Assembly: GCA_012840015.1 (NCBI GenBank)
Contig: DUMF01000015.1
Coordinates: forward strand, 36,843-100,842
Reading direction: 5' to 3'
DNA: 64,000 bases
Source of the DNA: Bacillota bacterium
Lineage (GTDB): Bacteria; Bacillota; Sulfobacillia; DUMF01
The translations under genes were made by a program, and so were the position numbers. This document shows, piece after piece, positions 25,653 to 35,072 of this stretch. Numbering within the stretch: position 1 is the first letter of the stretch; every line of letters begins with the position of its first letter. The notes under the pieces were generated by a model. That model was not told the origin of the DNA and did no database searches. It saw only the letters and a list, made by a program, of their open reading frames with translations.

Positions 25653-26165
25653 TCATTTCGAGTTTGCCTTTAGAAGCAAGGCTGCCCCACCGATGATGAG
25701 CACGAGCGGCCACCACCGCGACCATGAAAGCCACCTCAGTAACTGGTGGGGCAAAAGCATTCTCAGCAAGAAGAATCCACCAACAGCGATTAACAAGATG
25801 GCCAGCAAGGTTGTCGTTTTGGAATCTGACTCCAACCTGGCCCCTTCGTCAGTGGCGTTTTCTCCTGTAGTCTCTGCAGGCCCCTCTGTAGTGGCCTCTG
25901 CAGGCACAGGCGTCTCTGCAGTCGTCCCCGTGGCCATCTCTGCAGCAGTCTTTATGGTGGGCCGTTTGACATGTTCTGGATGCTCAGGCTCGAGTGGCAT
26001 TATTAGCCACGCGATAATATATCCCAGCACCCCCGGCCCGCCCATCAACGCCAGCAGCACCCAGATCAGCCGCACTACCACTACGTCGACCCCAAAGTAC
26101 TCCGCCAGCCCGCCGCAAACCCCTGCGATCACCTTATTGTGCCTAGACCTGTAGAGCTTCTTCAA
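25653..26165 (-). CDS. PspC-domain membrane protein
   Basis: A 170-residue protein starting with a PspC domain: KKLYRSRHNKVIAGVCGGLAE then YFGVDVVVVRLIWVLLAL and a GYIIAWLIMP membrane segment. A low-complexity linker rich in Thr, Glu, Ala and Pro (about 75-115) follows, and two more membrane segments end the protein. PspC proteins sense or counter membrane stress. The linker is encoded by repeated CTCTGCAG-like units on the plus strand, which may make its length variable. It starts with TTG at 26165 behind AGGAGT, overlapping the anti-sigma gene by 4 bases. Confidence 0.9.
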   Translation of the reverse strand: MKKLYRSRHNKVIAGVCGGLAEYFGVDVVVVRLIWVLLALMGGPGVLGYIIAWLIMPLEPEHPEHVKRPTIKTAAEMATGTTAETPVPAEATTEGPAETTGENATDEGARLESDSKTTTLLAILLIAVGGFFLLRMLLPHQLLRWLSWSRWWPLVLIIGGAALLLKANSK

Positions 26166-26680
26166 TTAGCCCACTCCTTTCGCCTCATCAGCAATACGAG
26201 ACCGCCGACAGTCAGCAAAACACCCATTTGTGCGCTGATCCCGCCCATCCTCAGCCACGACCCTGCTACGATCTCCAGTACTACACGTAAAATTCCAGTC
26301 CACCCATACGAGAGCGCTTCGAGCATCCGGGGAAGGGCCTCCACGATTGTCGATAAGCCCCCGCTCAGCGACCACGCTAAAACCCATAATCTCGCCACGT
26401 CAGTGATCCCCAGAGCGATGACGACGATGGGCATCAATGGTGCAACAGTCTTATGGCGCAATTTCATCCGGACCCTAGTTATCAGGCTTTCTGGTGCCTT
26501 TACAGAACCCCAGTATTCTACCATTCGGACGGACCTTACCAGCAACTCCAGTGCTTCGGAACACTTAGAGCACTTCGCCAGGTGTTCTTCCACCCTCAGC
26601 CGCTCGACTTCGTCAAGCTCCCCGGGCTCACCAAACGCAAAGCGGTCTAAAAGCTCTTCGTCAAGATGCTGCACGTTCAT
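26162..26680 (-). CDS. Anti-sigma factor with zinc-binding ZAS motif
   Basis: A 172-residue protein: an N-terminal cytoplasmic domain with the HX3CX2C motif (HLAKCSKC, residues 33-40) that binds zinc and the partner sigma factor, followed by membrane segments (around 85-100, 120-140 and 148-165). This is the classical anti-ECF arrangement. Its ATG overlaps the sigma factor stop (ATGA), so equal synthesis by coupling is likely. The genes that follow (PspC, LiaF-like) are probable targets or modulators of the same response. The inducing signal is unknown. Confidence 0.9.
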   Translation of the reverse strand: MNVQHLDEELLDRFAFGEPGELDEVERLRVEEHLAKCSKCSEALELLVRSVRMVEYWGSVKAPESLITRVRMKLRHKTVAPLMPIVVIALGITDVARLWVLAWSLSGGLSTIVEALPRMLEALSYGWTGILRVVLEIVAGSWLRMGGISAQMGVLLTVGGLVLLMRRKEWAN

Positions 26681-27162
26681 CTACGAAGTCCCTCCGCCAT
26701 AAGTATTTCCTTCATCTTCTTACGAGCCCTGAACAGCCTGTTCTTTATCATACTGATTGGCATACCGGTCATCTCCGAAATCTCCTTGTGGCTGAAACCT
26801 TCTAGATGGAACAACACCACGAGCAACCTGCTTTCCGGATCGAGCGCGTTCAGCGCCTCCTTCACCGCCGCCCGTTCCTCCGGCTGGTCTGCCGCCTGTC
26901 CTCCTCCCCGATAATCCTTCTCTTCTCCCGACAGCACTGGCTTCTGCCTCCTCAGCCAATCCCTACACAGGTTGAGAGTAACCGTGCATAACCATGACTT
27001 CGGCGGCTCACCGGTTGAGAAGTCCGTGAAATGCTCAAAGGCCCTAACGAAACTCTCCTGGGCGATGTCCTCCGCGTCATGCTGGTTTCGAGTCACGTGC
27101 CAGGCTATGTTATAAACCATATCCTGGTATTTCAAGACGTACTGCTCGAATGGCTTAAGCAT
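26677..27162 (-). CDS. ECF-type RNA polymerase sigma factor
   Basis: A 161-residue sigma-70 family protein with only regions 2 and 4. Region 2 shows YNIAWHVTRNQHDAEDIAQE and SFVRAFEHF; region 4 shows LDPESRLLVVLFHLEGFSHK and the helix-turn-helix EISEMTGMPISMIKNRLFRA. Length and layout are those of SigW/RpoE-like ECF factors. It is the first gene of a compact overlapping unit: sigma, anti-sigma, PspC, LiaF-like, broken adaptor. Only 24 bases separate it from the upstream threonine synthase gene; I could not define a clear promoter there. Confidence 0.95.
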   Translation of the reverse strand: MLKPFEQYVLKYQDMVYNIAWHVTRNQHDAEDIAQESFVRAFEHFTDFSTGEPPKSWLCTVTLNLCRDWLRRQKPVLSGEEKDYRGGGQAADQPEERAAVKEALNALDPESRLLVVLFHLEGFSHKEISEMTGMPISMIKNRLFRARKKMKEILMAEGLRR

Positions 27163-27186
27163 GGTCGCCCCAACTATATAGAACGT

Positions 27187-28290
27187 TTAAGAAATCCAAA
27201 AGTCTGATTTCAAACCGATACCGCTGAGGATCGCCACCACTTTTTGGGCTGGCTCCAGTTTGCCAAGAGCCCCCAGCTTAGAGACGCCGGCCATCACGGT
27301 CGCAGAGGTAGGCTCAACGTGAATCCCTGCATGCGCCAGGCCCTTCAGGGCACGTATGATTTCTTCCTCCTCCACCGCTATGACCACGCCCTTGGATTCC
27401 CTGACTGCCTTCAGCACCTCGGCGCCCCGCACAGGTTGGCTGCAGGCGATGCCCTCCGCAACAGTGTGAAGCACAGTACACGCGGGCACTTCCTCCAGCC
27501 CTTTCGAAAAGGCCTCGTAAATGGGTGCACAGTTTGCAGCTTGCACCAGGGCTATCCTGGGCCGCTGCATTACCATCCCCCATTCTTCGAGATCCCGAAA
27601 GCCACGATACACACCAAGTGCGATGCTACCGTAACCGGCTGGGAGCACAACCCAGTCCGGCACCGCAGATTGCTCCCATAACTCGTAAGCGATAGTTTTG
27701 ATCCCCTGGATGAAAAACGGGTTCCAATTGTGGCTAGCATAGAATATTCCGCCTGTTTCCACTCTAGAGCGGCAGGCATCAGCTACATCCTGGCGGCTGC
27801 CTGCCACCTCAACCAGCCGAGCGCCGTATGCCCTTATCTGAGCGAGTTTAGCCGGTGAGTTCCCCGAGGGTACGTAGATTTCGCACTGCATCCCGCACCT
27901 CGCGGCATAGGCCGCAATGGCTGCGCCAGCGTTCCCAGATGAATCTTCCACGATGCTCCGCGCCCCCGCCTCGTGCAGTTTGGAGATCAAGGCAGATGCA
28001 CCCCTGTCCTTGTACGACCCCGTCGGGCACAAGTAATCCAACTTCAGCCATACCCTTCTCCCTTCCCAGGGCAGAACGGTAATCGGTGTCATGCCTTCCC
28101 CCAAGCTCACGATAGCTTCTGGCGAGACAGGTATGGCTTCCTTATAGCGCCACATTGACCAGGGCCTACCGCGAAGGTCTGCGGGGAACGGTCGAACCGG
28201 GCCCTCGTACTCCAATGGGCCGCCGCACTTACACCTCCAGTGAACGCCCGAATCATCATATTTTTCGCCGCAGCGCAGGCAGTAGAACAT
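27187..28290 (-). CDS. thrC: Threonine synthase (zinc-ribbon type)
   Basis: A fold-type II PLP enzyme of about 367 residues, converting O-phosphohomoserine to threonine. The N-terminus carries a small zinc ribbon, MFYCLRCGEKYDD to WRCKCGGPLEY. The PLP lysine lies in CPTGSYKDRGAS, then SSGNAGAAIAAYA, and LPAGYGSIALGV for the phosphate loop. The open frame extends to 28362 inside the upstream gene; the ATG at 28290 has GGGGAGGTG 6 bases upstream. A nearby ATG at 28296 is possible. It follows the AbgA-like gene with 5 bases between, so the two are likely cotranscribed. A close relative such as a threonine dehydratase-like or diaminopropionate-type enzyme is less likely because of the zinc ribbon. 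Confidence 0.88.
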   Translation of the reverse strand: MFYCLRCGEKYDDSGVHWRCKCGGPLEYEGPVRPFPADLRGRPWSMWRYKEAIPVSPEAIVSLGEGMTPITVLPWEGRRVWLKLDYLCPTGSYKDRGASALISKLHEAGARSIVEDSSGNAGAAIAAYAARCGMQCEIYVPSGNSPAKLAQIRAYGARLVEVAGSRQDVADACRSRVETGGIFYASHNWNPFFIQGIKTIAYELWEQSAVPDWVVLPAGYGSIALGVYRGFRDLEEWGMVMQRPRIALVQAANCAPIYEAFSKGLEEVPACTVLHTVAEGIACSQPVRGAEVLKAVRESKGVVIAVEEEEIIRALKGLAHAGIHVEPTSATVMAGVSKLGALGKLEPAQKVVAILSGIGLKSDFWIS

Positions 28291-28295
28291 GCCCA

Positions 28296-29600
28296 TCACC
28301 TCCCCTGTCTTTCGGCCAAAAGGCCCGTTACAACCCGGAACAAAACCGCCGGGGCTACGCACAAAACCGCCTCGTCAAAATCAAAGTACCTGGAGTGATG
28401 ACCCGCAGACAGTCTCGCCCCCCACAGCATGTACGTGGCTTGGCCCCCTCGCTCAGTCACACGCCGCATGAAGTAAGTCGCGTCCTCCGCCGCACCGAAA
28501 TCCATCAGCTCTTCGACGCGTACGACACCCGGTTCGCCCCGCACCATATTCACTACTCTGCGAGCCAGGACATCGCTAGATTCGGCACTTAAGGATTCCC
28601 CCTGCGGCACGATCTGGAGTTCGACCCCTTGCATGGCCGCCGCCCCTCTCAACGCCATGTATGCCCTTTCCCGCATGAATTCGTTGAGTTCGGTAGTCGC
28701 CCCCCTGGTTTCCATTTCCAGACTCACCCAATCACACACTATATTCCTAGCCGTGCCGCCCCGAATTGCGCCCACATTCACGCGCGTAGCGCCTTTGGAA
28801 TGCCGCGGGATGGCATTTACCGCCAGGACGGCCGCAGCCGCGGCTAACAGGGCGTTTTTGCCCTCCTCCGGCTTTGCGCCAGCATGGCTGGATGCGCCTT
28901 TGAACACTGCATCGAACCTCGAAGTAGCCTGGATTCCGGTAGTCCCGGCGGCAATCAGGCCAGTCTGATTTGCCGCCAACCCGATGTGGCCGGCGATGAA
29001 GTAATCCACGTCGTCAACACACCCGGCCTTCGCCATAGGTAAGCCGCCTTGCACGCATTCCTCCGCCGGCTGGAAGATCAGCTTCACCTTGCCGCAGGCA
29101 GGAACGCTCTCTTCCCTCAACATCTGGGCAAGCGCCAGGCCTATTGCGACATGCCCGTCGTGGCCACAAGCGTGCATTTCTCCCGGGTGAACAGAGCTGA
29201 ACCCTTCCGCATAAGGTCTGTGCGCGGGGTCTTCAGCCTCAGCCTGCGCGATTGCGTCCATGTCGAAACGCACGGCGACCGTAGGGCCGCTACCTTTGGC
29301 CCCCATGGGAAGCTCCCCAACCACGCCGGTGAAGCCACCCTCCATCTGACGCACTAGCTCGGGGTCTGCCCCTTCAGCGATAGCCCTCTCAGCCGCTTGC
29401 CGGAGGACCTCAGCCGTTGGGACCCCGACGCGTGAGGCATCGTCTATTACGTCGCGCCCGAAACTTACTCGATAGCCGAGCCTTCTGAGCCTATCCACGA
29501 CGATAGATGCCGTGCGGAATTCGCGCCACGCGGTCTCGGGGTGCTTGTGCAGGTCTCTCCTAAGCGCGACCGTATTGTTGTAGAGAACAGTTCTGTCCAT
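28296..29600 (-). CDS. M20D amidohydrolase, AbgA-like
   Basis: A 434-residue amidohydrolase of the M20D group (aminobenzoyl-glutamate or N-acyl amino acid hydrolase). It begins with NTVALRRDLHKHPETAWREF, has the metal site MHACGHDGHVA, the catalytic FQPAEECVQGG, a GHIG histidine and the SSHAGAKPEEGKNALL lid segment, and ends with a metal histidine in SAGHHSRYFDFDE. An insertion around residues 55-80 is like AbgA. The start ATG at 29600 has GGGAGGAG 8 bases upstream, better than the GTG at 29618. The substrate may be a folate breakdown product or an acylated amino acid; sequence alone does not decide. Confidence 0.88.
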   Translation of the reverse strand: MDRTVLYNNTVALRRDLHKHPETAWREFRTASIVVDRLRRLGYRVSFGRDVIDDASRVGVPTAEVLRQAAERAIAEGADPELVRQMEGGFTGVVGELPMGAKGSGPTVAVRFDMDAIAQAEAEDPAHRPYAEGFSSVHPGEMHACGHDGHVAIGLALAQMLREESVPACGKVKLIFQPAEECVQGGLPMAKAGCVDDVDYFIAGHIGLAANQTGLIAAGTTGIQATSRFDAVFKGASSHAGAKPEEGKNALLAAAAAVLAVNAIPRHSKGATRVNVGAIRGGTARNIVCDWVSLEMETRGATTELNEFMRERAYMALRGAAAMQGVELQIVPQGESLSAESSDVLARRVVNMVRGEPGVVRVEELMDFGAAEDATYFMRRVTERGGQATYMLWGARLSAGHHSRYFDFDEAVLCVAPAVLFRVVTGLLAERQGR

Positions 29601-29703
29601 ACCAAACACTCCTCCCACAGAAAGCTGACCTCAGGAGCAACCGGAAAAGACCATTAATACAATTAGAATATCAAACCGCTGAGAACAAGCGAGGAGGTTG
29701 GTC

Positions 29704-30339
29704 ATGGTGTTCGTTCGGCCCGTCCCCATCGGGGAGCACAAGTTACCCCCCTTGCCCTACCCGTATAACGCGTTGGAGCCATACATCAGTGCGGAAACTT
29801 TGCATCTCCACCACGACAAACACCATCTCTCATACGTGAACGGCCTGAACCGCGCTGAGAAAATGCTCGAACAAGCCCGTGCCGTAGGGGATTTCTCCAA
29901 CGTGAGGTTCTGGGAAAGAGAGCTGGCATTCAACGGTTCCGGCCACATCCTTCACACGGTCTACTGGTATAACATGACTCCGAGCGGAGGTGGGCGCCCT
30001 GGTCCCGTTACGACGAGCTGTCTCCAAAGCACGTTCGGTTCTTTAGACGCCTTTCAGCGCCAATTCTCCGCTGCCGCCGATCAGGTACAAGGCTCCGGTT
30101 GGACTATACTCGTATGGAATCCGTTCTGGCAGAGGGTAGAGATACTCCAAGCCGAGAAGCACGAGAACCTGACTCAATGGGGGGCTATCCCGTTGCTGGT
30201 ACTTGATGTATGGGAGCATGCTTATTACGTGGACTACCGGAACAGGCGCCCGGACTACATTAAGGCGTGGTGGAACCTCGTCAATTGGCCCGATGTAGAG
30301 AGGCGCCTCGTACTCGCCCAGGCTATTGGGATTGGTTAA
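29704..30339 (+). CDS. sod: Iron/manganese superoxide dismutase
   Basis: A 211-residue Fe/Mn superoxide dismutase. Metal ligands appear in order: His in LHLHHDKHHLSYV, His in GSGHILHTVYWYNM, and Asp and His in VLDVWEHAYYVDY; the GSGWTILVWNP motif is in place. It removes superoxide, a sign of oxygen exposure in an otherwise anaerobic gene set. The ATG at 29704 has GAGGAGG 6 bases upstream, so the longer frame from TTG 29698 is not needed. It is a lone plus-strand gene; its end overlaps the convergent DUF1844 gene by 17 bases. Metal preference cannot be called. Confidence 0.95.
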   Translation: MVFVRPVPIGEHKLPPLPYPYNALEPYISAETLHLHHDKHHLSYVNGLNRAEKMLEQARAVGDFSNVRFWERELAFNGSGHILHTVYWYNMTPSGGGRPGPVTTSCLQSTFGSLDAFQRQFSAAADQVQGSGWTILVWNPFWQRVEILQAEKHENLTQWGAIPLLVLDVWEHAYYVDYRNRRPDYIKAWWNLVNWPDVERRLVLAQAIGIG

Positions 30340-30631
30340 CGAAGTTCAATTGCAGGTCCTGGAGTAGCGCCCGGTATTGCCGAAGCTCTTCACCCGGAAT
30401 CCGGGGCCCGATCAACTCGATCAGACCGGCGAGAGCATCTATTGCCAGGCGACTGTCCTCCAGGTTCTTTTCGATCTTGCCCGTAGAGGGGTTGATGGTC
30501 AGCCCCATTGACTGCCAGGCCTTTGTAGCCAGGATAGCCACGAAACTGCGGATCGTATCCACTATCCCCATCGCCATCGCCGACTTTACGGCTTCCTCCA
30601 AGATGCCCTTTTTCGCATCTTCGTCCGACAT
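30323..30631 (-). CDS. DUF1844-family protein
   Basis: A 102-residue protein matching the DUF1844 pattern: FVAILATKAWQSMGLTINP, STGKIEKNLEDSRLAIDAL then LIELIGPRIPGEE and a C-terminal LLQDLQLNFVNQ. The family function is not known. The ATG has GGGAGG upstream. It lies 12 bases after the copper-amine-oxidase-domain gene on the same strand, and its 3' end overlaps the end of the superoxide dismutase gene on the other strand. Confidence 0.85.
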   Translation of the reverse strand: MSDEDAKKGILEEAVKSAMAMGIVDTIRSFVAILATKAWQSMGLTINPSTGKIEKNLEDSRLAIDALAGLIELIGPRIPGEELRQYRALLQDLQLNFVNQSQ

Positions 30632-30643
30632 AACGAGCCTCCC

Positions 30644-32089
30644 TCACGGCCAGTATCGTAGCGCTTCCGCTTCCAGGGTAGCCGCCTCCTCGAGGAGCGC
30701 AGCACCTTCGCTTGGTGGAAGCTCAGGAGATAGTCTGTCGTATGTTTCGGCCGCCTTCCTCAGCTTGCTCGCGGCTTTCTTCAAATTGTGGCTGGCCAGA
30801 TAATCCGCCACAAGCAGACGGCTCCAGTAGCCCATCCGCTTCAGCGCGAGTAGCGCCCCCGGTGAGTAGCCCGAGCTCCTGATTTGAGCCGCGTATTCCT
30901 TTAAGGCCGCCACGGCAGCCTCGGAATCCTTTCGAGCAGTTCTGAGTACCTCATACCCACTCATGGCTTTGGAGCTCTTTCTGACCCAGAAGAAGAAATT
31001 CGGCCCAGGTGAGTCTATTTCCTCCTTGCTCCAGGCTTTCAAGAAAGCCTCTCTTGAAACGCGCCTCGCACCTTTGCTCGCCGAGGGCACCTCCAAGGTA
31101 AGACCGCTATCGTCGTATCCTGAAACCACTACTATTTCGCTCCCCCACAAGTCCTCTCCCAAATCCAAGATTGACAGATCTACCGCTACCCCGACGGGCG
31201 TTCCCGAATCCAGCAGTTGCGTGAGCTTGTTCAAAGCTTCTGTGGAGTTCTTGCACACCATACCATCGCTCAGAGGGACAGCCTTGAGCAGCTCGAGCAG
31301 CGCTTCGTTAGGCAGTCCTACACAGGCAAGCTTGATCGAATAACCCAAGTTCTGCATGGACTCTAACACAAGAGAGGACTCAGACAGCGCAATTGGGGGG
31401 CGCCCTGCACGGCCATAAATGGCCGCCTTCGGCAGATCGATGGAAGCATCGTGATGGTTCATGAGCATGGTCACTGAGGCTAGGAAGTCCAGCCCTGAAG
31501 CTTTGACGTGTCTCACCTTTAGCCTGGCTCCGCCCCCGAGGACATTGGATGGCACCTTACGGGAAAGGGTGATGGTAGCGGTGCTACTCCGCGAATCCCA
31601 CTGCACCTCGGCCCCCATCGCCTCTGCGACGAACCGGAGTGGAACGAACGTCCTGCTCTGCACAATCTCCGCAGGGACTTGCAGCACGACGGTGGAGTCG
31701 TTCACCCGCGCCTGCACGCTACCGATCTGCAATTCTATCCGCTTACCCGGAGCCTCGAATATGACGGTATTGCTTTCGCCAATCCACTCCACACGGGCAC
31801 CGAGGCTCTCTCCCACGAATCTGAACGGCACCATCATCCGGCCGTCTTTTATGTAAGGCACAGCATCGAGTTTTACCAGGCGGCCGTCCAGCTTCACCTC
31901 GGGAGTACCCGGCTGCATCACGATTTCCGTCTTATTCTCCATGAAAGCGTTGACTTGCCAGGCTTTGGCCAGTCCCGCGCCGCTTAAGGAGGCCAACAGA
32001 AAAACAACCGCCGCGGCAAGCACCCGCGACGCCGGCAGGCCCGCAAAGAGCCATGCACGTCTTTGCGCGTTTTTGGGAAACCCGGTCAT
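30644..32089 (-). CDS. Surface protein with copper-amine-oxidase N-domain and a C39-like domain lacking catalytic residues
   Basis: A 481-residue exported protein with a membrane segment/signal near residues 15-42. Residues 55-175 are two copies of the copper amine oxidase N-terminal-like stalk domain (MMVPFRFVGESLGARVEW and TFVPLRFVAEAMGAEVQWD), common in surface proteins of this group. Residues about 195-370 follow the C39-type peptidase pattern (FLASVTMLMNHHDASID, GTPVGVAVDLS, VVVSGYDDSGLTLEVP, REAFLKAWSK), but the catalytic Cys and His positions hold other residues, so it is probably a binding domain. The last 100 residues are helical, with Ala/Leu/Glu-rich repeats. The Shine-Dalgarno GGAG sits in the loop of a small hairpin (32097-32112). 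Confidence 0.75.
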   Translation of the reverse strand: MTGFPKNAQRRAWLFAGLPASRVLAAAVVFLLASLSGAGLAKAWQVNAFMENKTEIVMQPGTPEVKLDGRLVKLDAVPYIKDGRMMVPFRFVGESLGARVEWIGESNTVIFEAPGKRIELQIGSVQARVNDSTVVLQVPAEIVQSRTFVPLRFVAEAMGAEVQWDSRSSTATITLSRKVPSNVLGGGARLKVRHVKASGLDFLASVTMLMNHHDASIDLPKAAIYGRAGRPPIALSESSLVLESMQNLGYSIKLACVGLPNEALLELLKAVPLSDGMVCKNSTEALNKLTQLLDSGTPVGVAVDLSILDLGEDLWGSEIVVVSGYDDSGLTLEVPSASKGARRVSREAFLKAWSKEEIDSPGPNFFFWVRKSSKAMSGYEVLRTARKDSEAAVAALKEYAAQIRSSGYSPGALLALKRMGYWSRLLVADYLASHNLKKAASKLRKAAETYDRLSPELPPSEGAALLEEAATLEAEALRYWP

Positions 32090-32161
32090 CGAATATCAAC
32101 TGCTCCCAGTTGGTATTATCTTCTTCGCGAGGACCTCCCTTCCTCCCCAAAACGGTTAAAA

Positions 32162-33133
32162 CTAAGTAACTATTCGATGGCAAGCCACCGTATGTCCTGC
32201 GCCCACATTCACGAGCGGCGGCTCTTGCTCGGCACAAACCGGCATCGCGTAGGAACACCGTGTACGAAACCGGCATCCCGAAGGAGGGTTCACAGGGCTG
32301 GGCACATCTCCCTTTAGCACGATCCTCCTCCGTTCGGCCTCAACCTGCGGGTCCGGAATTGGAATCGCCGATAACAGGGCCTGTGTGTAAGGATGTAAGG
32401 GCTTGTCGTAGAGTTCGTTGGAGGGAGCCAGTTCGACGATCTTCCCGAGGTACATGACCGCAACCCGGTTTGAAATGTGTTTCACCATCGAAAGGTCGTG
32501 CGCTATGAACAGGTAGGTGAGACCTAGCTGTTGCTGTAGGTCTTCAAACATGTTGACCACCTGAGCCTGAATGGAGACGTCCAGGGCCGAAATCGGTTCA
32601 TCGCACACGATGAACTCCGGTTCCACGGCAAGCACTCTCGCCAAGCCGATCCTCTGCCTCTGTCCACCGCTGAACTCATGGGGGAAGCGGTTTGCGTGTT
32701 CACGGCTCAACCTAACCAGCTCAAGAAGCTTTATGACGCGGTCTTCCCTCTCGCGCCTGGACAAATCCGTGTGCACCTCCAAAGGCTCAGCGATGATTTC
32801 GCCCACAGTCATCCTCGGGTTCAGCGAGGCATAGGGGTCCTGGAAAACCATCTGCATGCGCTTTCTGAAGGGTTTTAGGCGCGCTTCAGGAAGAAAGCTT
32901 ATGTCCGTCCCGTCGAAGAATATGGAGCCGGCGGTTGGAGTGTACAGGCGCACGATCGTCCTGCCCACCGTGGTCTTTCCGCAGCCAGTTTCACCCACCA
33001 GGCCGAGCGTCTCGCCTTTCGCGATGCTGAAACTCACCCCATCCACGGCTCGCACGACGCGACGCGCGGAACCGAAAAACCCCCCGGACAGAGCGAAGTG
33101 CTTGGTGAGATTCCGTACCTCTACGAGGCTCAT
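32162..33133 (-). CDS. Oligopeptide/dipeptide ABC transporter ATPase (OppF/DppF type)
   Basis: A 323-residue ATPase with Walker [16 protein letters not shown], signature [15 protein letters not shown], Walker [13 protein letters not shown] and the C-terminal oligopeptide-specific domain with a four-cysteine motif ([20 protein letters not shown]) that can bind an Fe-S cluster in some members. The true start is ATG 33133, overlapping the stop of the preceding ATPase gene (ATGA); the frame open to 33277 is inside that gene. It is the last gene of the transporter operon. Peptide or nickel-chelate import are alternatives for this family. Confidence 0.93.
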   Translation of the reverse strand: MSLVEVRNLTKHFALSGGFFGSARRVVRAVDGVSFSIAKGETLGLVGETGCGKTTVGRTIVRLYTPTAGSIFFDGTDISFLPEARLKPFRKRMQMVFQDPYASLNPRMTVGEIIAEPLEVHTDLSRREREDRVIKLLELVRLSREHANRFPHEFSGGQRQRIGLARVLAVEPEFIVCDEPISALDVSIQAQVVNMFEDLQQQLGLTYLFIAHDLSMVKHISNRVAVMYLGKIVELAPSNELYDKPLHPYTQALLSAIPIPDPQVEAERRRIVLKGDVPSPVNPPSGCRFRTRCSYAMPVCAEQEPPLVNVGAGHTVACHRIVT

Positions 33134-34131
33134 GCTCCCACCACCTTCAGCGCTTCCCTGACATCGGGGTGGCACAACCAGCACTTCACTTTGTGGCTCG
33201 AGGTCACCGATAGCTCCGGAGGATCCTCTGCTGCGCACAACTTCATGGCGTAATCGCATCTCGGCCAGAACGGGCACCCGGTTGGAGGCGCTATCAAATC
33301 CGGAGGCTGCCCGTAGATGGGTACAAGTCGCCTCTTCTCCCTCGAATCCAGCCTCGGCACCGATTTCAACAGCCCCACAGTATACGGATGGGCAGCCTGG
33401 TAGTAGATCTCGTTCACGCTACCGGACTCTACGATCAGGCCAGCGTACATGACGATGACCCTCTGAGCGAGCCTGGCCACAACGCCCAGGTCGTGAGTTA
33501 TGAGAATCACGGAGGTGTGGGTACGTTCCTTGAGTTCTTTTATGAGATCGAGTATTTGGGCTTGAATGGTAACGTCCAAAGCAGTGGTAGGCTCGTCGGC
33601 GATCAACAGGGCGGGGTTACACGCCAGGGCCATGGCGATCATCACCCTTTGCCTCATACCTCCGCTGAACTGGTGAGGATATTGGGCCAGACGTTCCTCT
33701 GCACCGGGAATCTCGACCATCTTAAGCAGCTCCACCGCCCGTCTGCGTGCCTCCGCGCTCGATACCCTCCTGTGACGCCTGATGGCTTCCATAAGCTGGG
33801 TGCCAATAGTGAGTACCGGGTTCAAAGAGGTCATCGGATCCTGGAAAACCATGGCCACCCGGTCACCGCGGATTCGCTCCATTTCACTTTCGGACAGCCC
33901 TTGTAGTTCCCTGCCACACAGTTCCAGGGACGCCGCACGCACCTTGCCCGGCGGATCCGCGATGAGACGCATCACCGAAAGTGCGGTTACGCTTTTGCCG
34001 CATCCTGACTCTCCCACGATGGCGACGGCCTCCCCTTCATCGACCTGGAATGAGACACCCCGTACTGCTTTCACCTCTCCCGCGTAGGTGAAGAACGAAA
34101 CATGCAAGTCTCTTACAGTGAGCACAGCCAT
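33130..34131 (-). CDS. Oligopeptide/dipeptide ABC transporter ATPase (OppD/DppD type)
   Basis: A 333-residue ATPase paired with the OppF-type subunit. Visible motifs are Walker [17 protein letters not shown], the Q-loop [15 protein letters not shown], signature [15 protein letters not shown], Walker [15 protein letters not shown], and the C-terminal cysteine motif [23 protein letters not shown] 34131 is preferred over 34137 because GGAGG lies 7 bases upstream of it. It follows the OppC-type permease gene by 23 bases and overlaps the OppF-type gene by 4 bases. Confidence 0.94.
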   Translation of the reverse strand: MAVLTVRDLHVSFFTYAGEVKAVRGVSFQVDEGEAVAIVGESGCGKSVTALSVMRLIADPPGKVRAASLELCGRELQGLSESEMERIRGDRVAMVFQDPMTSLNPVLTIGTQLMEAIRRHRRVSSAEARRRAVELLKMVEIPGAEERLAQYPHQFSGGMRQRVMIAMALACNPALLIADEPTTALDVTIQAQILDLIKELKERTHTSVILITHDLGVVARLAQRVIVMYAGLIVESGSVNEIYYQAAHPYTVGLLKSVPRLDSREKRRLVPIYGQPPDLIAPPTGCPFWPRCDYAMKLCAAEDPPELSVTSSHKVKCWLCHPDVREALKVVGA

Positions 34132-34154
34132 AACCATTCCTCCGTCCTGACCGG

Positions 34155-35069
34155 CTACTTACGCAAACGCGGATCTAGAGCGTCTCGAAGGCCGTCCCCA
34201 AGGAAATTGAACCCGAGCAGGCAGATACTGATAGCCAACGCCGGGAAAAACAATTGCCACGGGTAGGACCGCATGCTTTGAATGCCTTCTGAAGCGAGGG
34301 TACCCCAGCTTGCCCTAGGAGCAGCCACCCCCAGCCCAATGAAGCTCAGGAAAGCTTCGAGGAATATCGCGTTGGGGATGCTGAGCGTGCTGTACACGAT
34401 GATGGGCCCCATGGCGTTCGGTATGAGGTGCTTCCAAAGCACCCGCAAGTACGGCACCCCAATCAGCCTTGCGGCCAGCACATACTCCTGCTCCTTTATC
34501 GTCAGGATTTGCCCGCGTACAATCCGGGCCATCGTGAGCCAATAGCTGATACCGAGGGCAATATAGATGTTCGTCAGGCCCGAGCCCAAAACCACCATGA
34601 GCATGATCACCACGAGCAATGTGGGTATCGCATAAAGGATGTCAACCACCCTCATCATCAGCTCGTCCAGGCGACCGCCCGCAAAGCCCGAAATCGCGCC
34701 ATATGCGACGCCTATGGTCAGATTGATGAGGCTCGAGACGAACCCGATCGAAAGAGAGATTCTGGCTCCGTAGAGCACCCGCACCAGAAGGTCCCTGCCG
34801 AGCCTATCCGTGCCGCACGGGTGCTGCATGCTGGGTGGTTGGTCAGCCCGGCCAAGGTCCTGATCGTCATACCCATATGGGGATAGTATGGGGCCAAGAA
34901 TGGCCGCTGCGAGAAGGAACAGCACCATCGCCAGGCCGAGCATAGCGAGCCTGTTCATCTTCAGCCGCCGCCAGGCATCCCGCCAGTAGCTCACGCTCGG
35001 CCGGACGAGTCTCTCCAGTTCCGCTCGGTCCTTCTCCACCGGTTGGAGCAGTTCGCGCGCTATGGCCAT
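34155..35069 (-). CDS. Oligopeptide/dipeptide ABC transporter permease (OppC/DppC type)
   Basis: A 304-residue inner permease with an N-terminal OppC-type region (WRDAWRRLKMNRLAMLGLAM) and about six membrane segments. The coupling (EAA) loop is YVLAARLIGVPYLRVLWKHL followed by IPNAMGP, and the conserved RLGRDLLVRVLYGARISLSIG segment is present. It pairs with the OppB-type protein encoded 3 bases upstream. The start codon ATG at 35069 has a GGGGG stretch upstream. Confidence 0.94.
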   Translation of the reverse strand: MAIARELLQPVEKDRAELERLVRPSVSYWRDAWRRLKMNRLAMLGLAMVLFLLAAAILGPILSPYGYDDQDLGRADQPPSMQHPCGTDRLGRDLLVRVLYGARISLSIGFVSSLINLTIGVAYGAISGFAGGRLDELMMRVVDILYAIPTLLVVIMLMVVLGSGLTNIYIALGISYWLTMARIVRGQILTIKEQEYVLAARLIGVPYLRVLWKHLIPNAMGPIIVYSTLSIPNAIFLEAFLSFIGLGVAAPRASWGTLASEGIQSMRSYPWQLFFPALAISICLLGFNFLGDGLRDALDPRLRK

Positions 35070-35072
35070 CCC

